Source: Acholeplasmatales bacterium (lineage in GTDB: Bacteria; Bacillota_I; Bacilli_A; Acholeplasmatales; Anaeroplasmataceae). From it: DNA of 8,429 bases. The stretch is taken from NCBI GenBank assembly GCA_024696565.1, contig JAILGR010000038.1, positions 1-8,429 on the forward strand, in the 5' to 3' direction. Numbering within the stretch: the stretch's first letter is position 1; each line of letters starts with the position of its first letter. A model generated the notes under the pieces. It was given only the letters and a program-made list of their open reading frames with translations, ran no database searches and was not told the origin of the DNA. Position numbers and translations under genes: made by a program. Below, piece after piece: positions 1 through 6,146 of this stretch.

Positions 1-231
1 GTTTTATTATTAGTTAGGGTTACTAATAAAGATATAATAAAATCATTAACACCATATACTCATGTAGCTTATATGGTTACATCAATTCTTTGTTATTATG
101 TATTAAAATATGCCACTCACTATGAAGAATTTAAGATTTTATATTGGTCTTTATATTTAGGAATTACATTAATAGCCGTAATTGTGGCTATAATTTTGAA
201 TTATAAACTTAAAAAGAATAAAGTAAAATGA
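1..231 (+). CDS. C-terminal fragment of an unidentified membrane protein
   Basis: This reading frame is open from the window edge to a TGA stop at 229-231, giving the last 76 residues of a longer protein whose start lies outside. Two hydrophobic stretches look like membrane helices: roughly residues 19-38 (from PYTHVAYMV) and 46-67 (ILYWSLYLGITLIAVIVAI). The chain ends in a lysine-rich tail (KLKKNKVK), which by the positive-inside rule suggests a cytoplasmic C-terminus. No motif identifies the family, and I do not assign a function; a permease, a flippase or another polytopic protein would all fit. The coding frame is supported by the stop codon sitting directly before a hairpin terminator and by the sensible membrane composition. 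Use of TGA as a stop here is one of two pieces of evidence against the Mycoplasma code. Confidence 0.7.
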   Translation, partial: VLLLVRVTNKDIIKSLTPYTHVAYMVTSILCYYVLKYATHYEEFKILYWSLYLGITLIAVIVAIILNYKLKKNKVK

Positions 232-235
232 TAAA

Positions 236-269
236 AATGATGTCAGGTAAGCGCTGACATTATTTTTTT
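236..269 (+). terminator. Rho-independent terminator after the first membrane gene
   Basis: An 11-bp stem (236-246 with 254-264, one G-T wobble) encloses a 7-nt loop and runs into seven T residues at 263-269. It begins five bases after the stop codon of the membrane protein gene. The 3' arm also supplies the -35 hexamer of the leuS promoter, so the two signals are nested. Confidence 0.9.
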
Positions 270-282
270 AAAAAAATATAAT
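254..282 (+). promoter_or_regulatory. Predicted sigma-A promoter P1 of leuS
   Basis: The -35 hexamer CTGACA (254-259) differs from TTGACA at one position, the spacer is exactly 17 nt, and the -10 is a perfect TATAAT (277-282). The spacer contains a T7A7 tract (263-276). Transcription would start near 289 and give a leader of about 85 nt before leuS. The -35 lies inside the 3' arm of the upstream terminator. This is a sequence prediction; in such AT-rich DNA a perfect -10 is common, but the combination with a one-off -35 at ideal spacing is not. Confidence 0.6.
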
Positions 283-298
283 CGTGTTTTTTTAATTT

Positions 299-325
299 TC
301 ACTATAAAATTACATTTTATTGTGA
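299..325 (+). repeat. 27-bp imperfect dyad in the leuS leader, possible operator or RNA hairpin
   Basis: Two inverted half-sites of the form TCACwATAAAAT face each other across a TAC centre. Bases 299-302 pair with 322-325 and 304-310 with 314-320, with a single T-T mismatch at 303/321. That makes 11 pairs around a 3-nt loop. The dyad lies downstream of the P1 -10 and runs up to the second -10 candidate at 326. There is no T run behind it, so it is not a typical terminator. It could be a repressor operator or a hairpin in the leuS leader RNA; the sequence does not decide between them. Confidence 0.55.
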
Positions 326-331
326 TAGAAT
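323..331 (+). promoter_or_regulatory. Possible extended -10 promoter P2 of leuS
   Basis: TGATAGAAT (323-331) matches the extended -10 pattern TGnTATAAT with one mismatch. No recognisable -35 lies 17-18 nt upstream. It would start transcription near 338 and give a leader of under 40 nt. It overlaps the right arm of the dyad, so a protein bound there would block it. It is weaker as a prediction than P1. Confidence 0.3.
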
Positions 332-358
332 ATTAAAAGCGTTTATGCGCACCCTTTT

Positions 359-366
359 GGAAGGAG
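359..366 (+). promoter_or_regulatory. Ribosome binding site that fixes the leuS start
   Basis: GGAAGGAG ends 8 nt before the ATG at 375. The in-frame ATG at 345 has no such site and would place this purine run inside the coding sequence. The 375 start also gives the usual LeuRS N-terminus. A short CCTT/AAGG pairing just upstream (354-365) could partly cover the site, but a 4-bp stem is weak. Confidence 0.85.
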
Positions 367-374
367 ATTTTGTT

Positions 375-2804
375 ATGAAAGAATATAACCATTTAGAAAT
401 TGAAAAAAAGTGGCAAAAATATTGGGAGGATAATCACACCTTCAAAACTGATTTGTGGGATTTTTCAAAACCTAAGTTTTATGCTTTAGATATGTTCCCA
501 TATCCATCTGGTGTAGGTTTACATGCTGGTCACCCTGAAGGATATACTGCAACAGATATAATATCTAGAATGAAAAGAATGCAAGGATATAATGTTTTGC
601 ACCCAATGGGATATGACTCATTTGGTTTACCTGCAGAACAATATGCTATTCAAACTGGTAATCATCCTGCAGGATTTACTGAAAAGAATATTCAAACATT
701 TACTAAACAATTAAAGGAACTAGGCTTTGATTATGATTGGGATAAATGTATTGCTACATCTGATCCTTCATTTTATCACTGGACACAGTGGATTTTTAAA
801 AATTTATATTTAGATGGTTACGCTAAATATATTGATATGCCAGTTAACTGGTGTGAAGAATTAGGCTGTGTATTATCTAATGATGAAGTTATCGATGGTA
901 AATCAGAAAGAGGAGGATACCCTGTTGTTCGTAAAAATATGAAGCAATGGGTAATCGACCAACCTGCCTTTGCAGAAGAATTGTTAGATGGCCTAAATGA
1001 AATTGATTGGCCAGAATCTACAAAAGAAATGCAAAGAAATTGGATTGGTAAATCTACTGGTGTAGAGGTTGACTTTGAAATTGTTGGTGGTGGAAAGTTC
1101 TCTATTTTCACAACTTGTATTGAAACTATTTATGGTATTACATTTATGGTTTTAGCTCCAGAAGGAGATATTGTTAAAAGCTTAATGCCAAGAATTAAGA
1201 ATAAAGAAGAAGTTTTAGCTTATATTGAAGAAACTGCAACAAAATCAGAACTTGACCGTACAGAATTAAATAAGGGCAAGACTGGTTGCTTACTTGATGG
1301 TGTAACTTGTATTAACCCTGTTAATGGTAAAGAAGTTAAGATGTTTATTGGTGATTTCGTATTAGCTTCATATGGTACAGGTGCAGTTATGGCAGTACCA
1401 AGCCATGACCAAAGAGATTTTGAGTATGCAATTGCTCATAATATTCCAATGATTCAAGTAATTTTAGGTAGGGATACTAATGAATGTGCTTATGAAAAGC
1501 AAGATTATTTAGTAAATCCTGAGGCTAAACTTACTAATTCTATGGAATTTGATGGCATGGGTGTATTAGAAGCTAAAGAAGCAATTACTAAAAAGCTTGA
1601 AGCTATGGGTGTTGCTAGAAGAGTTGTTAATTACCGTTTCCGTGAATGGATATTTGCTCGTCAAAGATATTGGGGTGAACCAGTACCTGTAGTTCATACT
1701 AAAGATGGAGTCAAAGTATTACCTGATGATGAATTACCTTTAGTATTACCAGAGCTTGAAGATTATAAAGGTAAAAATGGTAAAGCTCCTCTTGAAAATG
1801 CAGTTGAGTGGAAGCATTACAATAGAAATGGTATTGAAGGTATTAGAGAAACATCTACTATGCCAGGTTCTGCTGGTTCATCATGGTATTATTTAAGATA
1901 TATTGATCCACATAATGATAAAGAATTAGCAAATAAAGAGCTATTAAAGCATTGGATGCCAGTTGATTTATATATTGGTGGACCAGAACATGCAGTAGGA
2001 CATTTAATGTATGCTCGTATCTGGAATAGATATTTATATAATAAGGGTATTACTTCAACAAAAGAACCATTTAAGAAATTAGTTCATCAAGGTATGATCT
2101 TAGGCGAAAATGGTATTAAGATGGGTAAGAGATTCCCTAAATATGTTGTTAATCCATCAGATATAGTTGCTGAATATGGTGCTGATACACTTCGTTTATA
2201 TGAAATGTTTATGGGACCACTTGAAGCTTCAAAGCCTTGGAGTGCTAAAGGCGTTGAAGGCGCAAGAAAGTTTATCGAAAGAGTTTATCGTTTAGTTTGT
2301 GCTGATGAATATGTAGCAAAACAAACTAAAGAATATGATAAAACTTTAGAGAAGGTATATCATAAGATGGTTAAGAAGGTTACTGATGATTTTGAAGCAT
2401 TAGCCTTCAATACAGCAATCAGCCAAATGATGGTATTCGTTAATGAAGCTTATAAGGCTGATAAGATTTATGTTGGATTCCTTGAGGGTCTAGTTAAATT
2501 ATTAAGTCCTGTTTGTCCACACTTAGGTGAGGAATTATGGCAAATTTTAGGTCATGATACAACAATTGCTTTTGCCTCATGGCCTACATATGATTTAGCA
2601 TTAATGCAAGATGATGTATTAAAATATCCAGTATCAGTTAATGGTAAGGTTAGAGATACATTAGAAGTTGATTCAAATGCTAATAAAGAAGAGCTTGAAA
2701 AGGCTGCATTAGCTTCTGAAAAAGTTAAGAAGTTTGTTGATGGACATGAAATAGTTAAGATTATTGTTGTCCCTAAAAAGATTATTAATATCGTTATAAA
2801 GTAA
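375..2804 (+). CDS. leuS: Leucine--tRNA ligase (leucyl-tRNA synthetase)
   Basis: This class I synthetase charges tRNA-Leu with leucine in the cytoplasm and proofreads wrong amino acids. At 809 residues it is full length for bacterial LeuRS. The N-terminus MKEYNHLEIEKKW is typical. The HIGH-type motif is HAGH at 50-53, within GLHAGHPEGYTATD. The CP1 editing domain covers roughly 220-400, with the threonine-rich region TTCIET (246-251) and GTGAVMAVPSHDQRD, in which Asp345 is the conserved editing aspartate. YWGEPVPVVH and GGPEHAVGHLMYARIW mark the catalytic core. The KMSKS loop reads KMGKR (582-586). The anticodon-binding and small C-terminal domains complete the chain, which ends KKIINIVIK. 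Both the editing motif and the KMSKS loop depart from the commonest consensus, but the key lysines and threonines remain, so I expect an active enzyme. The start is the ATG at 375, not 345, because of its ribosome binding site. It is transcribed alone, between two terminators. Confidence 0.97.
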   Translation: MKEYNHLEIEKKWQKYWEDNHTFKTDLWDFSKPKFYALDMFPYPSGVGLHAGHPEGYTATDIISRMKRMQGYNVLHPMGYDSFGLPAEQYAIQTGNHPAGFTEKNIQTFTKQLKELGFDYDWDKCIATSDPSFYHWTQWIFKNLYLDGYAKYIDMPVNWCEELGCVLSNDEVIDGKSERGGYPVVRKNMKQWVIDQPAFAEELLDGLNEIDWPESTKEMQRNWIGKSTGVEVDFEIVGGGKFSIFTTCIETIYGITFMVLAPEGDIVKSLMPRIKNKEEVLAYIEETATKSELDRTELNKGKTGCLLDGVTCINPVNGKEVKMFIGDFVLASYGTGAVMAVPSHDQRDFEYAIAHNIPMIQVILGRDTNECAYEKQDYLVNPEAKLTNSMEFDGMGVLEAKEAITKKLEAMGVARRVVNYRFREWIFARQRYWGEPVPVVHTKDGVKVLPDDELPLVLPELEDYKGKNGKAPLENAVEWKHYNRNGIEGIRETSTMPGSAGSSWYYLRYIDPHNDKELANKELLKHWMPVDLYIGGPEHAVGHLMYARIWNRYLYNKGITSTKEPFKKLVHQGMILGENGIKMGKRFPKYVVNPSDIVAEYGADTLRLYEMFMGPLEASKPWSAKGVEGARKFIERVYRLVCADEYVAKQTKEYDKTLEKVYHKMVKKVTDDFEALAFNTAISQMMVFVNEAYKADKIYVGFLEGLVKLLSPVCPHLGEELWQILGHDTTIAFASWPTYDLALMQDDVLKYPVSVNGKVRDTLEVDSNANKEELEKAALASEKVKKFVDGHEIVKIIVVPKKIINIVIK

Positions 2805-2808
2805 TAAA

Positions 2809-2849
2809 GGATGAATAGAAAAACTCAAAATGGTTTTTCTATTTTGTCC
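2809..2849 (+). terminator. Rho-independent terminator after leuS
   Basis: A perfect 11-bp stem (2814-2824 with 2833-2843) has an 8-nt loop and is followed by further T residues. It can be lengthened by a G-T pair and, beyond a small internal loop, by GGA (2809-2811) with TCC (2847-2849). The A-rich 5' arm and T-rich 3' arm give the usual terminator form. It separates leuS from the suf operon. Confidence 0.85.
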
Positions 2850-2878
2850 GTAATATGAAAGAAAGTCAGGTAGTATAG

Positions 2879-3697
2879 ATGGACGTTTTAGAAATTAAAG
2901 GCTTATGTGCTAGGGTAGAAGAAAAGGAAATATTAAAGGGTGTAGATTTAACTATTAAATCTGGTGAGGTTCATGCGATTATGGGACCTAATGGTACAGG
3001 TAAATCAACTTTATCTAGTTGTATTATGGGTCAACCACGCTATCAAATCACAGCAGGAGATATCTTATTAAATGGAGAAAGTATTCTACCAATGCCAGTA
3101 GATGAAAGAGCTAGAAAAGGTCTATTCTTAGCCTATCAATATCCAGCTGAAGTACCAGGAGTTACTAATTCCGATTTTATACGTTCAGCAATGAAAGCAA
3201 CAACAGGAAAGAATCCTTCATTATTCACATTTATTAAGAATTATGACAAGGCATGTGAAGAATTAAAAATGCCTTCTGATTTAGCTCATAGATATTTAAA
3301 TGAAGGTTTCTCTGGTGGAGAGAAGAAAAGAAATGAAATTTTACAAATGAAGATGCTAAAGCCTAAGTTTGCTATTTTAGATGAAATAGATTCAGGATTA
3401 GATGTAGATGCACTTCGTATTGTTGGTGAAAATGTTTATAGTATGGTAAATGAAAGCTTTGGTTGCTTATTAATTACTCACTATGAAAGATTATTAGATT
3501 ATATTAAGCCAGATTTTGTTCACATTATGATTAATGGTAAGATCGTAATGACAGGTGGAAAAGAATTAATTTCCAAAATCGATGCACAAGGATATGATTG
3601 GGTAAAAGAAGAACTTGGAATTGAAGAGGAAGTAGAAGATGACAATAAGACCCATGTCCTTCTAGGTTCTTGCGCAAGAGCACCAAGGAAAGAATAA
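2879..3697 (+). CDS. sufC: Fe-S cluster assembly ATPase SufC
   Basis: SufC is the ABC-type ATPase of the SUF system; it binds SufB and SufD in the cytoplasm and drives the shape changes needed for Fe-S cluster assembly. It is not a membrane transporter. Visible motifs in order are Walker A GPNGTGKST (36-44), the Q-loop in AYQYPAEVPGV, the SufC form of the ABC signature FSGGEKKR (from 144), Walker B FAILDEIDSGLD (from 164, with Asp168 and Glu169) and the switch His201 in LLITHYERL. The 272-residue length is slightly above the usual 250 or so because of an acidic stretch (EEEVEDD) followed by a basic tail. First gene of the operon, it has only a weak ribosome binding site (AGG, 8 nt before ATG). 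sufD follows after 2 nt. I see no clear promoter directly upstream. Confidence 0.96.
   Translation: MDVLEIKGLCARVEEKEILKGVDLTIKSGEVHAIMGPNGTGKSTLSSCIMGQPRYQITAGDILLNGESILPMPVDERARKGLFLAYQYPAEVPGVTNSDFIRSAMKATTGKNPSLFTFIKNYDKACEELKMPSDLAHRYLNEGFSGGEKKRNEILQMKMLKPKFAILDEIDSGLDVDALRIVGENVYSMVNESFGCLLITHYERLLDYIKPDFVHIMINGKIVMTGGKELISKIDAQGYDWVKEELGIEEEVEDDNKTHVLLGSCARAPRKE
3685..3689 (+). promoter_or_regulatory. Ribosome binding site that fixes the sufD start
   Basis: AAGGA lies 10 nt before the ATG at 3700, inside the last codons of sufC. An in-frame TTG at 3670 would extend SufD by ten residues (RKSTKERII region) overlapping sufC, but it has no comparable site, and those residues are out-of-frame sufC coding sequence. 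Confidence 0.7.
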
Positions 3698-3699
3698 TA

Positions 3700-4482
3700 A
3701 TGGCAGATTTTGATTTGGTTTCTATCAAGGCCTTGGGTCAGGCTAATGATGGAAGTTATTTGATTGATATCAATAACGTTATTTATGAAATTGAAGATAA
3801 TGCTAAATTAGTTATAAAAGAAAATGCTTATGTAAGATTATTAGATAGAACTATTGGTAAAAATATTGAAGTTGAGGTTAAAAGTGGTGCTACATTAGAG
3901 TATTACATTGTTAATAGTACTTCTAGCCACAATTTCAAAGTTTATGGTGAACTTAGAGTTATGGAAGTTTCCCTAAACGAAACTAAAGAAGACTTTATAG
4001 TATCACTTGAAAAACAAAACGCAGTTTGTGATATTAAAAACTTATCTATTTTAGATGGTTCTAAATCATATTATAATCAGAAAATTATTCATAATGATAA
4101 AGAGACATTTTCTAATATTTCTAATATTGGTATTGCAATAAATGGAGCATCAATTACTTTTGATACAACTGGTAAAATTGAAAAGGGTAAGGCAAAATCT
4201 AAATGTGCCCAATTATCTCGTGGTATTGTAATGGATAATGATTCAGTAATTGTTGCAAAGCCTATTTTGTTAATTGATGAATTTGATTGCTTCGCTAATC
4301 ATGGAGCTTCAATTGGTAAAATGTCTGATGAGGATTTATTCTATTTAATGAGTAGAGGTTTAACTAAAAATGAAGCCTTTTTACTTATTTTAGGTGGTAT
4401 TATTAATCCATATATTTCATCAATTCCAAGAGAAGAGATTAGAAATGATTTATTTGCAAAAATAAGTGATAGGACAAGATAA
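3700..4482 (+). CDS. sufD: Fe-S cluster assembly scaffold protein SufD, short form
   Basis: SufD partners SufB and SufC in the SufBC2D scaffold that builds Fe-S clusters, and is linked in other bacteria to iron acquisition. The start is ATG 3700, 2 nt after sufC. The family C-terminal core is clear: AQLSRGIVMDNDSVIVAKP, then LIDEFDCFANHGASIG, with His201 at the place of the conserved SufD histidine, then the helical end [10 protein letters not shown] (213-222) and GGIINPYISS, which interacts with SufC in known complexes. The middle is beta-rich, fitting the parallel beta-helix. At 260 residues it is far shorter than the roughly 430 of Bacillus SufD: the N-terminal helical domain and part of the beta-helix appear missing. 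There is no frameshift or upstream remnant, so this is a compact form rather than a broken gene. The operon position confirms the identity. Confidence 0.9.
   Translation: MADFDLVSIKALGQANDGSYLIDINNVIYEIEDNAKLVIKENAYVRLLDRTIGKNIEVEVKSGATLEYYIVNSTSSHNFKVYGELRVMEVSLNETKEDFIVSLEKQNAVCDIKNLSILDGSKSYYNQKIIHNDKETFSNISNIGIAINGASITFDTTGKIEKGKAKSKCAQLSRGIVMDNDSVIVAKPILLIDEFDCFANHGASIGKMSDEDLFYLMSRGLTKNEAFLLILGGIINPYISSIPREEIRNDLFAKISDRTR
4336..4365 (+). repeat. 30-bp near-identical segment shared with sufB, copy 1
   Basis: This segment encodes [10 protein letters not shown] of SufD and matches 7390-7419 in sufB at 29 of 30 bases, the only difference being a synonymous glycine codon (GGT here, GGA there). 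It falls in the SufC-binding C-terminal helix common to both proteins. Confidence 0.85.
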
Positions 4483-4484
4483 TT

Positions 4485-5690
4485 ATGGATTTAAATAAGA
4501 TTAGAAATGATTTTCCAGTTTTAAAGAATGATAATGAATTAGCATATCTAGATAGTGCAGCTATGGCACTTAAGCCTAGATGTGTTATTGATGCTGTAAA
4601 TGATTATTATGAAAAATTGGGCTGTAATGTTCATAGAGGTGTATATCAATTATCATATGAAGCTACTGATTTATATGAAGCAGCAAGAGAAACTATTGCT
4701 AAATTTATCAATGCTAAAGTTGATGAAATTGTATATACAAGAGGAGCTTCAGCTTCCTTAAATTTAGTTGCTCAATCTTATGGAATGAATTTTGTTAATG
4801 AAGGTGATGAAGTTATTACAACTGAGCTTGAACATCATTCAAGCCATATGCCTTGGTTAAATGTTTGTAATAAGAAAAAAGCCACATTAAAATTTATTCC
4901 TTTAGATGAAGATAGAAGAATTACAGTTGAAAACTTTAAAAAGGTTTTAACTAATAAAACAAAGGTTGTAGCTATTACATATGTTTCTAACGTTATGGGA
5001 TATATTACACCTATAAAAGAAATAATAGAATTAGCTCATTCTGTTGGAGCTATTGTTACACTAGATGGTGCTCAAGCAGTTCCGCATATGAAAGTTGATG
5101 TTAAGGATTTAGATTGTGATTTCTTATCATTTTCCGGACATAAACTATGTGGTCCTACAGGTGTAGGTATTCTATATGGTAAAAAGGCATTATTAGAAAA
5201 AATGCCACCAATTGAATTTGGTGGAGATATGGCTGATACAGTTTATATGGATAGTATGACTTATAAGGCTGCACCATTTAAATTTGAAACTGGTACACCT
5301 ATGATTGCATCAGCTATTGGTTTAGCTAAGGCATGTGAATATTTAGAATCTATTGGATTAGATGAGATTAAAGCTCATGAAAATAGATTAAAGAACTTAG
5401 CTGTTAAAGAATTAAAGAAAATAGATGGTATTACCATTTACAATGAATCTTGTGAAACAGGCATTATTGCCTTTAATATTGATGGAGTCCATCCCCATGA
5501 TGCAGCATCAGTATTTGATAATCAAAAAGTTTGTATTAGAGCAGGGCATCACTGTGCTCAATTAATTACTAGAAATTTAGGTACTATTGGTACTATTAGA
5601 GCATCATTTTATTTATATAATACAGAAGATGATGTAAATAGATTTGTTAAGGCTGTTAAAGAGGCAAGAGATTTTTTCTTACAGTTTTAA
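4485..5690 (+). CDS. sufS: Cysteine desulfurase SufS
   Basis: SufS is a pyridoxal-phosphate enzyme that removes sulfur from L-cysteine, leaving alanine and an enzyme-bound persulfide passed to SufU. The fold-type I aminotransferase signs are all present: substrate-side LDSAAMALKP near the N-terminus, the TTELEHHSSHMPW segment, LDGAQAVPHMKVD (cofactor-contacting Asp and Gln), and the cofactor lysine K220 in SFSGHKLCGPTG. The catalytic cysteine is C357 in RAGHHCAQ, the short-loop group II form expected of SufS rather than IscS/NifS. The length of 401 residues is normal. Translation starts at ATG 4485, 2 nt after the sufD stop, with AGGA 10 nt upstream. SufU is encoded next, as expected for its Gram-positive partner. 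Selenocysteine lyase activity is possible in this family but is not indicated here. Confidence 0.96.
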   Translation: MDLNKIRNDFPVLKNDNELAYLDSAAMALKPRCVIDAVNDYYEKLGCNVHRGVYQLSYEATDLYEAARETIAKFINAKVDEIVYTRGASASLNLVAQSYGMNFVNEGDEVITTELEHHSSHMPWLNVCNKKKATLKFIPLDEDRRITVENFKKVLTNKTKVVAITYVSNVMGYITPIKEIIELAHSVGAIVTLDGAQAVPHMKVDVKDLDCDFLSFSGHKLCGPTGVGILYGKKALLEKMPPIEFGGDMADTVYMDSMTYKAAPFKFETGTPMIASAIGLAKACEYLESIGLDEIKAHENRLKNLAVKELKKIDGITIYNESCETGIIAFNIDGVHPHDAASVFDNQKVCIRAGHHCAQLITRNLGTIGTIRASFYLYNTEDDVNRFVKAVKEARDFFLQF

Positions 5691-5702
5691 GGAGGTTTTA
5701 TT

Positions 5703-6146
5703 ATGGATTTAAACACTTTGTATAGAACAGTTATTATGGATAACTATAAAAATCCTAAGAACAAAGGTTTAAAGAAGACTGATGATTTCCATTTTGTTCA
5801 TTTAAATAATCCATCTTGTGGTGATGATATGAATGTGGAAATTAAAATTGAAAATGGCATTGTAACTGAAGTTAACCATGATGGTCATGGTTGTTCTATT
5901 TGTTGTTCTTCAGCATCTGTTATGTCAGATGTAGTAAAAGGACATAATGTAGAAGAAGCATTGGCTTTATGCAATGATTTTTATGAAATGGTTAAGGGTG
6001 AAGAACCAAAGGATGAAGAAGCACTAGGTGAGGCTATTGCCTATATGGGAGTTAGAGATTTCCCTGCAAGAATCAAATGTGCTACTTTAGCTTGGAAGGC
6101 AGTAGAACAAGCAATTCGTGAGGTGATGACAGATGGCAATAAATAG
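5703..6146 (+). CDS. sufU: Zinc-dependent sulfurtransferase SufU
   Basis: SufU receives sulfur from SufS and hands it to the SufBCD scaffold; in Bacillus it acts as a zinc-dependent sulfur carrier rather than as a true cluster scaffold. Expected zinc ligands are present: C39 and D41 in NPSCGDD, C64 in GHGCSICC and C126 in RIKCATLAW. The stretch between the second and third cysteines is long ([16 protein letters not shown] region), which is characteristic of SufU compared with IscU. The length of 147 residues is normal. Odd features are C67 and C68, directly after the C64 motif, where serine and a hydrophobic or small residue are common. The gene has the strongest ribosome binding site of the operon, TAAGGAGG (5688-5695), which overlaps the sufS stop codon. 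Its 3' end overlaps the sufB start by 14 nt. Confidence 0.95.
   Translation: MDLNTLYRTVIMDNYKNPKNKGLKKTDDFHFVHLNNPSCGDDMNVEIKIENGIVTEVNHDGHGCSICCSSASVMSDVVKGHNVEEALALCNDFYEMVKGEEPKDEEALGEAIAYMGVRDFPARIKCATLAWKAVEQAIREVMTDGNK

Noticed and set aside
345..374. Ten-residue N-terminal extension of LeuRS from the ATG at 345
   Set aside because: It would put the GGAAGGAG ribosome binding site inside the coding region, has no such site of its own, and the ATG at 375 gives the standard LeuRS N-terminus.
818..1111. Minus-strand open frame of 97 codons inside leuS
   Set aside because: It lies fully opposite a conserved LeuRS region, its product has no recognisable domain, and its composition fits an antisense shadow.
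2811..2858. 15-codon ATG open frame across the leuS terminator
   Set aside because: It consists of terminator hairpin sequence, has only a poor ribosome binding site and shows no leader-peptide signature.
3670..3699. TTG start for sufD, overlapping sufC by 28 nt
   Set aside because: The ATG at 3700 has AAGGA at 10 nt spacing and sits 2 nt after the sufC stop; the extension is only out-of-frame sufC sequence.
3531..3728. Minus-strand open frame of 65 codons across the sufC/sufD junction
   Set aside because: It is antisense to two well-supported genes, with no ribosome binding site evidence and a low-complexity leucine/histidine-rich product.
6133..6146. sufU/sufB overlap as a possible frameshift or fusion
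   Set aside because: Both proteins are complete with normal termini, and short overlaps with a ribosome binding site inside the upstream gene are routine in coupled operons.
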